Source of the DNA: Phytophthora colocasiae
Lineage: Eukaryota > Oomycota > Peronosporomycetes > Peronosporales > Peronosporaceae
Direction: 5' to 3'
NCBI GenBank assembly: GCA_018806915.1
Contig: JAGKQI010000081.1
Span: 620,001-684,000, forward strand
DNA length: 64,000 nt
Shown: piece by piece, positions 11,841 through 21,327 of the stretch
How the letters are laid out: each line of letters starts with the position of its first letter
Numbering within the stretch: the stretch's first letter is position 1
The notes under the pieces: model-generated
Told to the model about the DNA's origin: nothing
Databases searched by the model: none
Seen by the model: the letters and a program-made list of their open reading frames with translations, nothing else
Program-made: the position numbers and the translations under genes

Positions 11841-13233
11841 ATGATAGTGATAGTAAAACAACTTGGCTTCAAGCTCGAAGCTTCCCAGCCAGGCCCTTCA
11901 CCCCTACCACCGAAGCGAAGGTAACATCGGACACATTGTGTAAAAGGTAAAAACTTGTGGTCCTATAAGTGCTTGCACTTGGTCGGCACTTCAAGAAAAC
12001 TTGCAAATAGGTGAGACTAATTTTGAAGTTGAACAAGCAGACTAATTACGAATGCTCATATTTTTATTAAACCAAAAATGGTCTAGCTAAGACTATTTCT
12101 GCACATAGACTATTTCCGCACATAGACTAATTACCGTGAGCAGTGTAACGTTTTCAACGCAGACCAAACAGGTAAGGCCCATACTAATGCGAAGTCTTAT
12201 CTGTTGGAATAACTAACTATTGCTGTATTATCTAGCAGTGTTCTTTGAGTACCTTCCTAGCAAAACAATAAACACCACAGGCGCAAGAACAATTTGGGTA
12301 AAATGCTCCGGTAAAGATAAAGAGCGCGCGACTGTAATGTTGCTTGGTGATTGGCTCGGAACTAAGTACGATCCCTTTGTTATATTCAAGAGCAGTGTGT
12401 CACGTCGGGAGCATGTACAACAGGAGAATGACTCAGTCAGACACGGGTTTGGTGTACGCATTTGGAAAGAGATCTACGGACTTCAAGCTCTACACGGTTG
12501 CCGTATCTACGGTAACCCGCCGGCCTGGTGGAACTCCAATATTTCAATTGCATTTCTAAAGTATCACTTTGGAAGTCGTGACAATCTCGCGGAGAAGATA
12601 TTGCTTCTTTGGGATGACTTCAGCGGTCACTGGACCGATGAGGTTAAAGATTTTGCCGCTTCAATCAATCTCTTCATGATGAAGGTCCCACCTCGCTATA
12701 CGTATGTCTGCCAACCCGCTGACATCGCTTGAAATCAACCCCTTAAATGTCGTTTACGGGGTCACTGGCTTGACGACTTGAGGGCTCAAATAGCTGAGCA
12801 TCTTGCACTGGAACGTAATCGCTCGAACGAAAGACAGCGCTTACAGGACGCCATCGCGACGATCGCGAGAGAAGAGATTCAAGAGGTGGCTTCTGAGAAG
12901 ATCCAATACTTGCAAGATCAGGAACCTACGTCAAAATTCGAGATGGTAGCTCCGAAGCGTGTTGACATCACATCATGGATCTGTGAAAGCTGGAGCAATC
13001 TAAGTTCGAAGACTATTGTTGGTGGTTTTGCTGGCGCAGACGTTCTCTGTGACATACGAAGCAGTTTCCACGTTGGATATAGATGATATTACGGAGTTGC
13101 TGGAGCAATTGGGTCATCTTGGTGCTACAGGTTCAGTCATTGGTAGTGATGATGAATACGAGAGCAGCTATGATGAAGAATTTAAAATTTAGAAATACAA
13201 TTGAATTGTTAACCATAATAGTTGTAGACTGTT

Positions 13234-13281
13234 TAAATTTATTTTGCCGTAATCACCAATTTATTTTGCCGTAATCACCAT
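13234..13281. repeat. Short tandem duplication, about 22-bp unit, two copies
   Basis: The unit AATTTATTTTGCCGTAATCACC occurs twice in direct succession at about 13234-13281, at the 3' edge of the DDE relic. It may be replication slippage or a footprint near an element end. Confidence 0.5.
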
Positions 13282-13567
13282 TGCAGGACAGGTACATTAC
13301 CGGCAATCTACAACCGACGTTGTATTTCTGCTCAATTGGATGCTCTGATTGGTTAATAGCTTCCCAGAAACACGGTATCGACCACGGAGAGGGTTGGTAC
13401 TACGCAGCTGCATCGGTACCTGCTGCAACAATGGTAGCACGTAGTGTAGTATTTGTTTGCTTGAAATTCAACCTATCTCATACTGAATCCCTGTGTAACA
13501 TTCTGTATCAGGTGTAGAAAGACACCGTGCCCCTCAAGAGAACGCAGAGGAGCTTCCAGCTCTCAGC

Positions 13568-14600
13568 ATGCACCCAAAGCGATACAACGCCATCTTGGTA
13601 GAGTTCATGTCGTTCACCGATGACCGGAACTACGCTAGCGATGCTTCATTTGACAGTGAGACCCTGCACAAGATCTCTCCCGAAGATGTATGTAGATGGA
13701 TGAATTTTCGAGCATTCGGGGAGCCGGATCCCAGCGAAGACGCCAAGCCTATTAACGCCAGATCATCAACGCTCGAATATGCAAAGAAGGCAATATCGGC
13801 CTTCATGCCTCGCTCTACTGTTTCATGGGACCCTATTCGAAAAGAAGGAAATCCTACACGATCTGACCCAGTGATTAAGGTCATCAAATCTGTCAAGCGC
13901 TTTGAAGTCAGACGTGAAGGAGTCCAATCTGCTGCCAGACGTCTAATTGAGTACGCTGAGTTCCTCGAACTCTTAGGATTTGTACGTGCATCTACCACAA
14001 AAGGATGGCTGAAGTACTTGGTGGGTGGTGTACTTACTCTTCAATGGCATCTTATCACGAGGATCGACGATATGATGAAATTAAAAAACTTTGCTCCAAA
14101 CGTGCAGTACCCAGGCACTCTCATGTGCCAGCTTCATTGGTCCAAGAATATATCAGAAGAGCGAGACGCCCCGGAATAGATTTTACTCGGTAGTTTGGAC
14201 CCTCGAGTTTGCGTTTGTTGAATATCGCCGTTTACTTGGAAGCCTCAGAGAAGGAAAGCACATCAGAGTATTTATTTGGCAATGCACAAGATGGAGATCG
14301 AGTGGTACGCCGAGTTTTACAGGAAGTGTTCAACAGTCGTGATTTTCATAAGCTAAAACCAGGAAACTTGGGTACACACAGTCTGAGTAAAGGTGCAGCG
14401 ACGTATGGAAGTCGCAGTGGGCTGCCAAAGAACTACATTAACCGCCGGGAGCGATGGCGTACTCGAAAGAGTATTGTGGACGTTTACATCGATAATACGC
14501 AGCCCTATCCAGATGCAGTCGCTGCTGCTACACTAGCTGGGCCACTCGGACCTTGCCTCTATGTTCTGAAAAAAGGAGTAGCGTCACGGACACGCTCTTA
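13568..14600 (+). pseudogene. Crypton tyrosine recombinase, damaged
   Basis: The frame begins with ATG 13568 (MHPKRYNAILVEF), gives 203 residues to 14179, and continues in another frame to about 14600. The catalytic core of a Crypton-type tyrosine recombinase is visible: LQWHLITRIDDMM (first Arg), THSLSKGAATYGSRSG (His, with Ser where the second catalytic Arg is expected), and RWRTRKSIVDVYID followed by PYPDAVAA (Trp and the nucleophilic Tyr region). At about 14179 a TAG interrupts the reading, and a frame change follows near 14207. Cryptons move as circular DNA and have no inverted repeats. Three lesions (stop, frameshift, Arg-to-Ser) indicate an inactive copy. Confidence 0.78.
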
Positions 14601-15408
14601 GTGGAGCATATCGCTAGTATTATCATGCAAAGAATGGATGATAACGTGGCAAGAGTGCTGGCCGTGCCGTTGCTATGGGCAGCACTTGTTGCAGACGGAA
14701 GTTTTGAGCACGATTTGATACTAAAGGAGCTGAAGGAGCGTATTGTCCGCGGGAATGTCAAGGAGGGGGGGCAACACGGCTACTAATCCGGTAGCACGTG
14801 TACCTATTCTCGTTTCCGGTGACGGGTCTCAACTTAAACTCGTTGAACTCCAAGAGGTGAACACCGGCGAAACACTCGAACACTCTCTCGGTGGCATGGG
14901 CACATCTCGCAAAGAATTTGCTGCAGTTCATTCACAGTTATTTAGCGTCCAACGTCAAGTTTCGGAAGTTATGAATGAGACACTTCGGCTTCGGACCGAA
15001 ATACAACGTGGTCAGCAGAAGATGTCATTAGTACTCCGTCGCATCGCTATTCAACCTATCCAGAGACCTACAGAGCTTCAAGATGAAACATTTCGACCAA
15101 GGACTGTAACTCTGTCTAAGCGCCCAAAAGATCTTTATGAACTTTGGCACGAGTTTGAGTTTGGGCTTAACGGGGCAAAAGCGGCAAAACTTTTCACCGC
15201 ACCTGAGCGTGGAGTGAACAAGTTCGCGTATTCACGAAGGAAAACATTCTGGGGCGTCGTCGTATACCTGGTGCGAGCAGGTTTCACTAGCGATGTGGCG
15301 ATTGACAAAGTGTACGCTGCATACGGCCGTCAACATTCTGTAACCAGCATTCTTCTCCAGATGCGCTCTGATAGAAGGACTGGAGGACACCCTGAGCTTC
15401 GCGAGTAG
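14553..15408 (+). pseudogene. C-terminal part of the Crypton protein with GCR1_C-like DNA-binding domain
   Basis: Two overlapping frames (to 14786 and from 14743) continue the Crypton protein. The first has a helical segment (EHIASIIMQRMDDNV...). The second, ending at 15408, has a coiled-coil-like stretch with repeated Leu/Arg and then RPKDLYELWHEFEFGLNGAKAAKLFT, GVNKFAYSRRKTFWGVVVYLVRAGFTSDVAIDKVYAAYG. This matches the GCR1_C type of DNA-binding domain found at the end of Crypton proteins. The frame change near a G-run at about 14765 separates it from the recombinase. Confidence 0.65.
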
Positions 15409-15804
15409 CTTCTACTTGTACATATGTACCCATTGTAACGGCTTGCGTAGTTTTACCCAATCAAATCTTGGTTGTAGGGTGTGTTGCACCAAATGCCAAT
15501 ATTTGTACAGTACCACAATTAGGTGTGTACCACCCCACTACCGTACCGTCATCCTGCGTGCACGTCTATCGCGCTTGTGCGCAGCCAGGCAGTGGGCTGC
15601 GTATTGTGGAGATGGGCTACTGTGTTTTGTGGAGATGGGCTACTGTGTTTGTCTCACATGTGAAAGTTATATTTCCTCTACACAGATTGACAGAATGCTA
15701 CAGCCACATAAAAAGGGAGCATGTGATATAGAATTGTGTATACATATTGTTATCAACCAATCAAATCGCCCGTCGCAGCGTTCAATCGCTAAAATAAAAC
15801 TCCA
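15409..15804. other. Noncoding tract between the Crypton and the Copia target ORF
   Basis: No gene is evident. The open frames here translate into Cys/Ser-rich sequence without domains. A near-exact repeat of GGAGATGGGCTACTGTGTTT occurs twice in a row at about 15608-15655. Confidence 0.35.
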
Positions 15805-15805
15805 C

Positions 15806-15888
15806 CAGCCACTCGATAAAACGGAGGTATCCAAGCCACTCAATAAAACGGAGGTCTCCACCAGCCACTCGATAAAATGGAGGCAGCG
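15806..15888. repeat. Three-copy short direct repeat
   Basis: A unit close to CCACTCGATAAAACGGAGGT occurs three times (starting near 15810, 15836 and 15864). The third copy overlaps the ATG of the small ORF disrupted by the Copia element. Confidence 0.55.
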
Positions 15889-15986
15889 GACGAGTTGTCC
15901 TCGCAGCCCCCACCACCCGCGACAGTATTGCAGGAGGCAGAGGAGGTTGCCATCACAGGCCTCCTTGACGAGGTGTATGCGCCAGC

Positions 15987-16115
15987 TATTGAATGTGTAC
16001 GCTTTAGAAGGGAAAAGGAAAAGTGATTTACTATCAGTGCCGTACAGTCTCGCTGCGCAGAATTAACCCACGCGAGGTACCTTATCCACTACCGCTTACG
16101 ACGTAACTTCCAACA
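15987..16115 (-). repeat. Copia 3' LTR
   Basis: 129 bp, apparently identical to 20634-20762. It is preceded on the minus strand by the polypurine tract at 16116-16124 and followed by the CCAGC target duplication. Confidence 0.93.
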
Positions 16116-16141
16116 CTCCTTCCCTGCGCAGTGAGGCTCTA

Positions 16142-17146
16142 TCACTCACCAGTTAACCCGATCTTCTCTCGTAGTTGAAGTACTCGTTCTCCTGGAAGAG
16201 CCTTCGTCAGCAAGTCCGCTAACATATCGGCGGTTCCGACGTACGTGGGCAGAACGACACCTCGCTCAGCGTAATCTCGCAAGAATTTGACCTTGATATC
16301 CACGTGCTTGGCCCTCCCCGAGCTTGCCTCGTTGGTGATCTGTTTCAGCGCTGCCTGGTTATCCATCATCATCTCGATTGGCAGCTTTACCTTTAAGCCA
16401 ATCTCTCCGAACAGCTCGCGTAAACCCAACACATTTTGGCCGCCAACAGATGCTGCGACAAACTCCGCTTCTGCAGTTGACAGCACGACAGCGGTTTGCT
16501 TCCTGCACTCCCAATCTATCGTCATTCCATTTACTTGGACTATGACGCCGCTGACAGATTTGCGATCTTGCACGTCTCCAGCAAAGTCTGCATCAGACCA
16601 GCAACACAAACGGACAATTTCTTTCGCGCCATCTTGCACATCATCCGTCAGGCGCAACTTCAAACCACGCGTTCCACTCAAATACCGTGCGATTCGCTTC
16701 GCTAGCTTCCAGTCTTGAGCAGTGGGAGCGTGAGTCTTTCGACTCGCGCGGTGAACAGCAAACGAAATGTCAGGTCTTGTGCCACGTGCGATCCACAGGA
16801 GACTCCCAACCAAGGCCTGAAAGTCCTTCACCGTCGGTTCTTTGCCATCGGGAGCCGACTTAATAGGCAGTAACTTCCCATCGTCGTCAAAGGGTGGATC
16901 GCCCGCTGCGATAGGCAGTCGAACGCTGTTGGCATTTTCTAAGCCATGCGCGATCAGCGTTTCCGTGATGGCATGCTCTTGGTCAATCGTATATCCACGC
17001 TCATCGTCGTAGCTGATCCTCATCCTGAGGAACATCGATGCTGGTCCCAAGTCCTTGAGTTCCAGGATTGCCATATCAGTAAAATGAGTCGACGCGCGGC
17101 GCCGAAGTAGCGGTGACCAGCAAATCGTCAACGTATGTCCCCACAA
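16142..17146 (-). pseudogene. Copia RNase H and C-terminal part of RT
   Basis: The frame starts inside the RT connection region (TDMAILELKDLG) and carries the Copia RNase H: WSDADFAGD (first Asp), STAEAEFVAAS (Glu), MDNQAALKQ (Asp) and RAKHVDIKVKFLRD, ending with TADMLADLLTKALP and a stop at 16142. These residues form the RNase H active site, so the domain itself looks intact. It is out of frame with the upstream RT: the break lies in a T4 run at about 17083, where one T fewer would restore the frame. Confidence 0.88.
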
Positions 17147-18083
17147 CAGTTATTCCACCAACGTCAGTCTTCACATAGACGCACGAATCGGACAAACATT
17201 GCCTGAATCCGACCTGAACAAGCGTTTTGTGCAGTAACTTACGCCACAGCCTTCCAGCTTGCTTAAGCCCATAAAGGCTTCTTCCGAGCAACAAGCCGAG
17301 TTCACTAACGTCTTTGACACCCAAAGCTGCTAGCTCAGCTGCCGTAAACTCCATTCCGTCGGGAATGTACAGGCAGATTTCTAAGCCTTCTTCCGTCGAT
17401 GCCTTCACGAACGCATTCGGCACATCACCGTGCCTCGCTGGCACGCGCCAGATTCTTGCAAGTGCAAGCACAGCTTTTCCACTTGGCAGTTCCATCACCG
17501 CAGCAAATGTGAACAAGTAGTCAATACCGAACACTTGCTCATTTCCGCATGCTACGAGTCGAGCTTTGTAGCGCTGGATTTTGCCATTGCCATCCCGTTT
17601 CTTCTTATATACCCATTTCGAGTGTAGTCGAGCGGTACCCGGAGACACCTTCACAACTTTCCAAGTGTCGTTCGCTTCCAGAGAAGCAATTTCTTCCCGC
17701 TCCGCGGCCCGCCATTTCTCACTTTCCGCGCAACGTCTGGCAGCAGCAAAATTTGCTGGCTCCTTATCATCCGCATGAGTATCTTCCACATGTACAGCAC
17801 TTGAGACCAGTGCTCCTTCCGACCCTCCGTCGTCATCTCCATCAGCTTCACGGCGTCGAACAGATTTCTTCCTCACGCGCTGTGACCGACGTGGCTTGGT
17901 CTCTCCTTTAGAATTTCCAGTTTCAGGCGCATTCTTCTCCACGTCTTCCGTGACATTGCTCGCGCCAGGACTCGTTCTACCGTTGGCCATTTCTGCAAGT
18001 TCTTCAAGAATTAGTTGCTGTGAAATGCGGTCGCTGTCAGCCTGTTTCAACGTCTCGATGTCCTTTACATGGCGGGTCACCAC
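17076..18083 (-). pseudogene. Copia reverse transcriptase
   Basis: After a basic Ser/Arg/Glu-rich linker, the RT has the Copia hallmarks: WVYKKKRDGNGKIQRYKARLVACGNEQ, HGDVPNAFVKA (where the usual palm motif has DVKTAFL), SLYGLKQAGRLW, and the catalytic YVDDLL at about 17110-17130. The frame is separated from the integrase by an indel in a G3 run near 18112 and from RNase H by an indel in a T4 run near 17083. Confidence 0.88.
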
Positions 18084-19132
18084 AACCTTGTTGCTCTCCG
18101 GTAAGTATACTCGATACCCTTTGTTTCGTCGCTTTTTCCGATCACAACTCCACGCTGAGAACGCTTTTGCAGATTCTTCTTGCTGAGTGTCAACGAATAC
18201 AGCGCAAGCAGATCCAAAACCACAATGTCTTGCAAACTTGGCGCACGTCCCGAGAGCACCTCCAGCGGCGACATTCGGTCATCGTTTGCACGGGTGGGAC
18301 TGCGGTTCAATACATAGACCGCATATTCTGCCGCATCTCCCCAAAATGTCAGTGGCAACTCGGAAGCAAACAGCATGCAGCGCACGATGTTCATCACCGT
18401 TCGGTGCATCCTCTCTGCTTTACCGTTGGCAGCTTGGTTCCTTGCCTCGCTCTTCTGACGGGCCACTCCTGATTGCTTGCAAAACTCGTCCACGTTGTTG
18501 TATTCTGCACCTCCGTCAGTACGTAGGACACGAACCTTGCACCCAAATTGCTTCTCGAACCAGGTCAGAAATTGTTCGAAGTATTTGGCGGCCTGATCCT
18601 TCGTCTTCGCCAAGAACACGCGGCAGTAATTGGACTTATGGTCCACGAAGTTCACCAAGTATCGATTTCCACGTCGGTCTCGGGGCGTAACAGGGCCTTT
18701 CAAGTCACTGCAAATCACCGCCCCCACACGATCAACTGGAGCATGCTCCCCAGTGTCTTTCGTCGGCTGTTGGGCACGCGTCTGCTTGCCTTCAGCACAT
18801 ACACGACAGTTGACCCGCTTGTGGCTAGTAATCTCAATCCCAGAGGCTGGGTCTTTCGCGATCCGCTCGATTGTATCAAATGCAAGATGTCCAAACCTCT
18901 CGTGAAAGCCGACCAAAGTATCCTTCTGAACAATTCGAGAGGTGAGATGGCGGTCTTCCTCCACCACCGCGCTCATCACAACTTCTTTCATCTGTTGCAC
19001 AGAGCGCTGTCGACCACATTGCACTCTTGCTACCAGTACGTTGCTCTTGATATCCGCGTAGAACACCACTCGTGTAGGGTTGCCCTTCAATACTGCCACA
19101 CAGCCATTGTGATCAGCCACCTTGCAGCCCAT
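18077..19132 (-). pseudogene. Copia integrase
   Basis: The HHCC zinc-binding domain is seen as FHERFGHL with NCRVCAEGKQT, followed by the DDE core: Asp in GAVICSDLKGPVTP, Asp in VLRTDGGAEYNN, and Glu in NGKAERMHRTVMN. The C-terminal region ends in the GKP/KR-like block ahead of the RT linker. The integrase inserts the reverse-transcribed DNA; the 5-bp CCAGC duplication is the usual trace. The frame with gag-pro is broken in an A5 run at about 19130. Confidence 0.9.
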
Positions 19133-20486
19133 TTTTCAGCAACAAGCAGTACGACATCAGGTTCCTGGCTAGCTTAGGTGCATAGTAGACGTTCCTCAGT
19201 GTGATCTCGGCCTGGACGCCGTCCACCATCGCTTTAAGCACAGCTGTTCCCTTCAGCGTCACCTCAAGCTTTGTGCCATCGGGCTGAAAACTCTCCTCCG
19301 CGTCGTGGCATTCCGTGACGTCCCTGAGCATCGTCTTGTCGTTCACCATATGACGACTTGCACCACTGTCCAATATCCAGTCGTCAGTCCCGAGGCCATG
19401 TTCCTGAACATTCAAAGACCATTTGATCTTACTCTCGTCACCACCATCGTTCTTGTGCTCTTTTTCAGGACAATCGCGCCGGATGTGGCCGACATTGCCA
19501 CACTTGTAGCATTTCCTGCCAGTTGTGACGGTGCTGACTGTGTCCTTCCCGATCCCTTTGAACGTCTTGTCCTCGTCCTTCAGTGCTTGAGCCCACGCCA
19601 CAAGCTCACTTGCCTGTTGCATTGGGTCTGGCCTCGTAGGGTCGTACTTCGCCATCATAGCGATCTTCAAATCCGGGTCAGCGTACTTCACCACGTTTTC
19701 CAGCACCAAACTCGGCGACGCGTTGGTAGCCCCATTAAGCGCATTCAGGTAAAGGAAGTGGTCATTCCATGTACGCGAGCTCTCCTTCCGGGCTGAAAAC
19801 ATCCTCATCGCCTGCTGATTGGAGATGTTCACACGGAACGCCGCATTCATTTGTTCCATCACGAACCAAAGATTTGGCTGGGTAGCCCACCACCGCTGCA
19901 CATGTTGATGGAAGTACTTTTCAGCTTTGCCTCGCAGATGCTCTGCGAACTTATTGACCTTCGCCCGTTCCGTCCAGCGATAGCGGTAGGCGATCTCGGC
20001 CATCTCAACCTGCTCAATGAACAGTAATGCCCACTGTTCAAAGCCAGATCCTAGACCTTTGTAGACCTCGTTACCGTCGAATGCGCGTAGCGCTAGCTTA
20101 GCCTCTCTCGCAGGGGGGACGCGTGGTTCAGCTGCCATGACAGGCTCAGCATGTTGTTGCTGTGGCTGCTGCTGCGCGTGTGCTTGGACCGGGGGCGGGC
20201 GGTACGCTTGGTACTGTGGAACCCCGCGGTCCACTTCGTGGTCAAGATAGCCAGCACGCGCCCATCCTCCAGGAGTCTGGACCCCCAGGCCCACATGTCC
20301 ACCTCCAAGCTCGTCAACGTGCATTTGCCGCATCCCGAGGCTCCCGCCCTCCTCAATCGCTTGACGGAAGACGCTTCGCCTCAGCGGTTGGTCAGGAGAC
20401 ACCGGCGCTCCCCGAGGCGTGACCGCCTTCTCCAGCATGTTCACCTTGGTGGTCAGCTGCCTCAGCAGCACCATCATATCCTCCAT
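19113..20486 (-). pseudogene. Copia gag with zinc knuckle, and protease
   Basis: About 457 residues. Gag-like sequence with a Gln/Pro-rich segment and a UBN2-like capsid region (LRAFDGNEVYKGLGSGFEQW) is followed by a CCHC knuckle, CYKCGNVGHIRRDC, at about 19490-19520. The protease follows, with the active-site motif WILDSGASRHM (Asp-Ser-Gly) at about 19350-19385. The start is ATG 20486. The frame ends at 19113 by the shift at the A5 run, 20 bp after the integrase frame has opened. Confidence 0.88.
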
Positions 20487-20633
20487 TCCGGGAGCGGCTT
20501 TTCCTTCATCAGGCGAGCTACCCCTTTCGTGGGCAGCAGGATCACCGCCACCAGTACCTGGCGCAACCTCTTTCGCAGGTAGCGGAGGTGTCTGTCGTGG
20601 CGAGACTTCGCCAGCGTCCTTGGGCTCATAACC

Positions 20634-20762
20634 TATTGAATGTGTACGCTTTAGAAGGGAAAAGGAAAAGTGATTTACTATCAGTGCCGTACAGTCTCGC
20701 TGCGCAGAATTAACCCACGCGAGGTACCTTATCCACTACCGCTTACGACGTAACTTCCAACA
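20634..20762 (-). repeat. Copia 5' LTR
   Basis: 129 bp, apparently identical to the 3' LTR at 15987-16115. It is flanked by the CCAGC duplication at 20763-20767, and the primer-binding-site-like sequence lies on its inner side. Confidence 0.93.
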
Positions 20763-20832
20763 CCAGCCAAACGACGCCGCACGCACTACACAATAAAAGA
20801 AAAACTACGTGTCCTTTTAGCGATAGAGCCAA

Positions 20833-21327
20833 CGGATGATCTTTTCGTTTAAAGGCAGCGAGAAGACGCTGTCACAAGCGCCAGTTGCCCCGAAATTATC
20901 CTCTTTCGGGGTGAACTTATGCACGCCGTGAGTCCCAGTCACTGACGGTCACTTTGATGATCGCGAGGAGCACCGGTGGCTGGACAGCTACGCAGAGGGA
21001 AAGAAGGACGAGTAAACTGCTTATAATTTTTTACAGCGGTTGCTCCGACGGCACTAGTTTTAGTGCAAATACAGCTACTCTCTATCTTTTACCAAAATCG
21101 TTATTAATTCGTTCTCACATAACCAGTCTACACACGCAGGACAGACTTTGCACCTGCGGGAAAGCGGCCGTAGCCTTCTGTCAATCTGTGTATATCAACG
21201 TATTCCCACCCGGACCTACCGCAAAGCAAAGGATTTGCTATTCGTTCAGTTTAAAATCGCCAGGTCGCCGCTTGAGAGTCTTCAGTCCTGAATCAAGGCC
21301 ACACATTTCACCTTAACGACTTGTATC
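20833..21327. other. Intergenic region upstream of the LWY effector
   Basis: No gene is seen. A CACATTTCACC sequence at about 21301-21311, 17-27 nt before the effector ATG, is a partial match to the oomycete initiator. Similar words lie before the other effector starts in the window. Confidence 0.35.

Larger units (their letters stand above)
11226..12145. mobile_element. Tc1/mariner-type non-autonomous element, 920 bp
   Basis: The ends are 22-bp perfect inverted repeats (CACTGCTCACGGTAATTAGT... at 11226-11247 and its complement at 12124-12145), flanked on both sides by TA (11224-11225 and 12146-12147), the target duplication of the Tc1/mariner superfamily. The words AGACTATTT and AGTCTGA are repeated inside both ends. 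No transposase is encoded. The interior holds a minus-strand cysteine-rich ORF remnant and a tRNA-like sequence, described separately. It is inserted in the DDE gene just upstream of its first catalytic Asp. Confidence 0.88.
10636..13190 (+). pseudogene. Pogo/CENP-B-like DDE transposase relic, split by an inserted element
   Basis: From ATG 10636 the protein has a basic N-terminal helix-turn-helix region (TRIAVDYTHKKRLLEYIDGGHTVSEA), then after a frame change a CENP-B-like HTH segment (SHSWRRRFMKRHKLSIRARTRQ). A Tc1/mariner-type element sits at 11226-12145, just before the first catalytic motif NADQT (about 12157). An apparent intron, 12172-12238 (GTAAGG...GCAG), then joins to VFFEYLPSK. The second Asp is in LLWDDFSGHW (about 12610). 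The third motif CQPADIA is followed by an in-frame TGA at about 12729 where Trp is expected, then NQPLK. The remaining C-terminal frame runs on from 12778. Insertion, frameshift and stop all show a dead copy. The family normally cuts and pastes DNA at TA targets. Confidence 0.75.
15987..20762 (-). mobile_element. Complete Ty1/Copia retrotransposon with identical LTRs
   Basis: The element has two 129-bp LTRs that look identical by eye and is flanked by the 5-bp duplication CCAGC (15982-15986 and 20763-20767). On the minus strand the LTR begins TGTTGG and ends CAATA. A primer-binding-site-like GGTTATGAGCCC follows the 5' LTR (about 20619-20630) and a purine tract GGGAAGGAG precedes the 3' LTR. 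Order of domains is gag, protease, integrase, RT, RNase H, which is Copia order. Identical LTRs mean recent insertion, yet the frame is broken at three places, each in a short homopolymer run. Confidence 0.95.
15877..20832 (+). pseudogene. Small ORF with HTH-like segment, split by the Copia insertion
   Basis: An ATG at 15877 opens a frame that reaches the target duplication at 15982-15986. If the Copia element and one CCAGC copy are removed, the frame continues at 20768 without a shift into a basic helix-turn-helix-like segment (KRRRTHYTIKEKLRVLLAIE) and ends at a TAA near 20832, about 64 residues in all. That basic segment resembles the start of pogo/CENP-B or similar transposase DNA-binding domains. 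It may be the N-terminal exon of a transposase gene. I see no continuation. Confidence 0.4.

Noticed and set aside
15806..15888. Triple direct repeat considered as a CRISPR array
   Set aside because: Eukaryotic context, only three units with spacers of a few bases; not a CRISPR.
15416..16066. 216-codon plus-strand frame running into the Copia 3' LTR
   Set aside because: It starts outside and ends inside the LTR, and the real small ORF here is in another frame.
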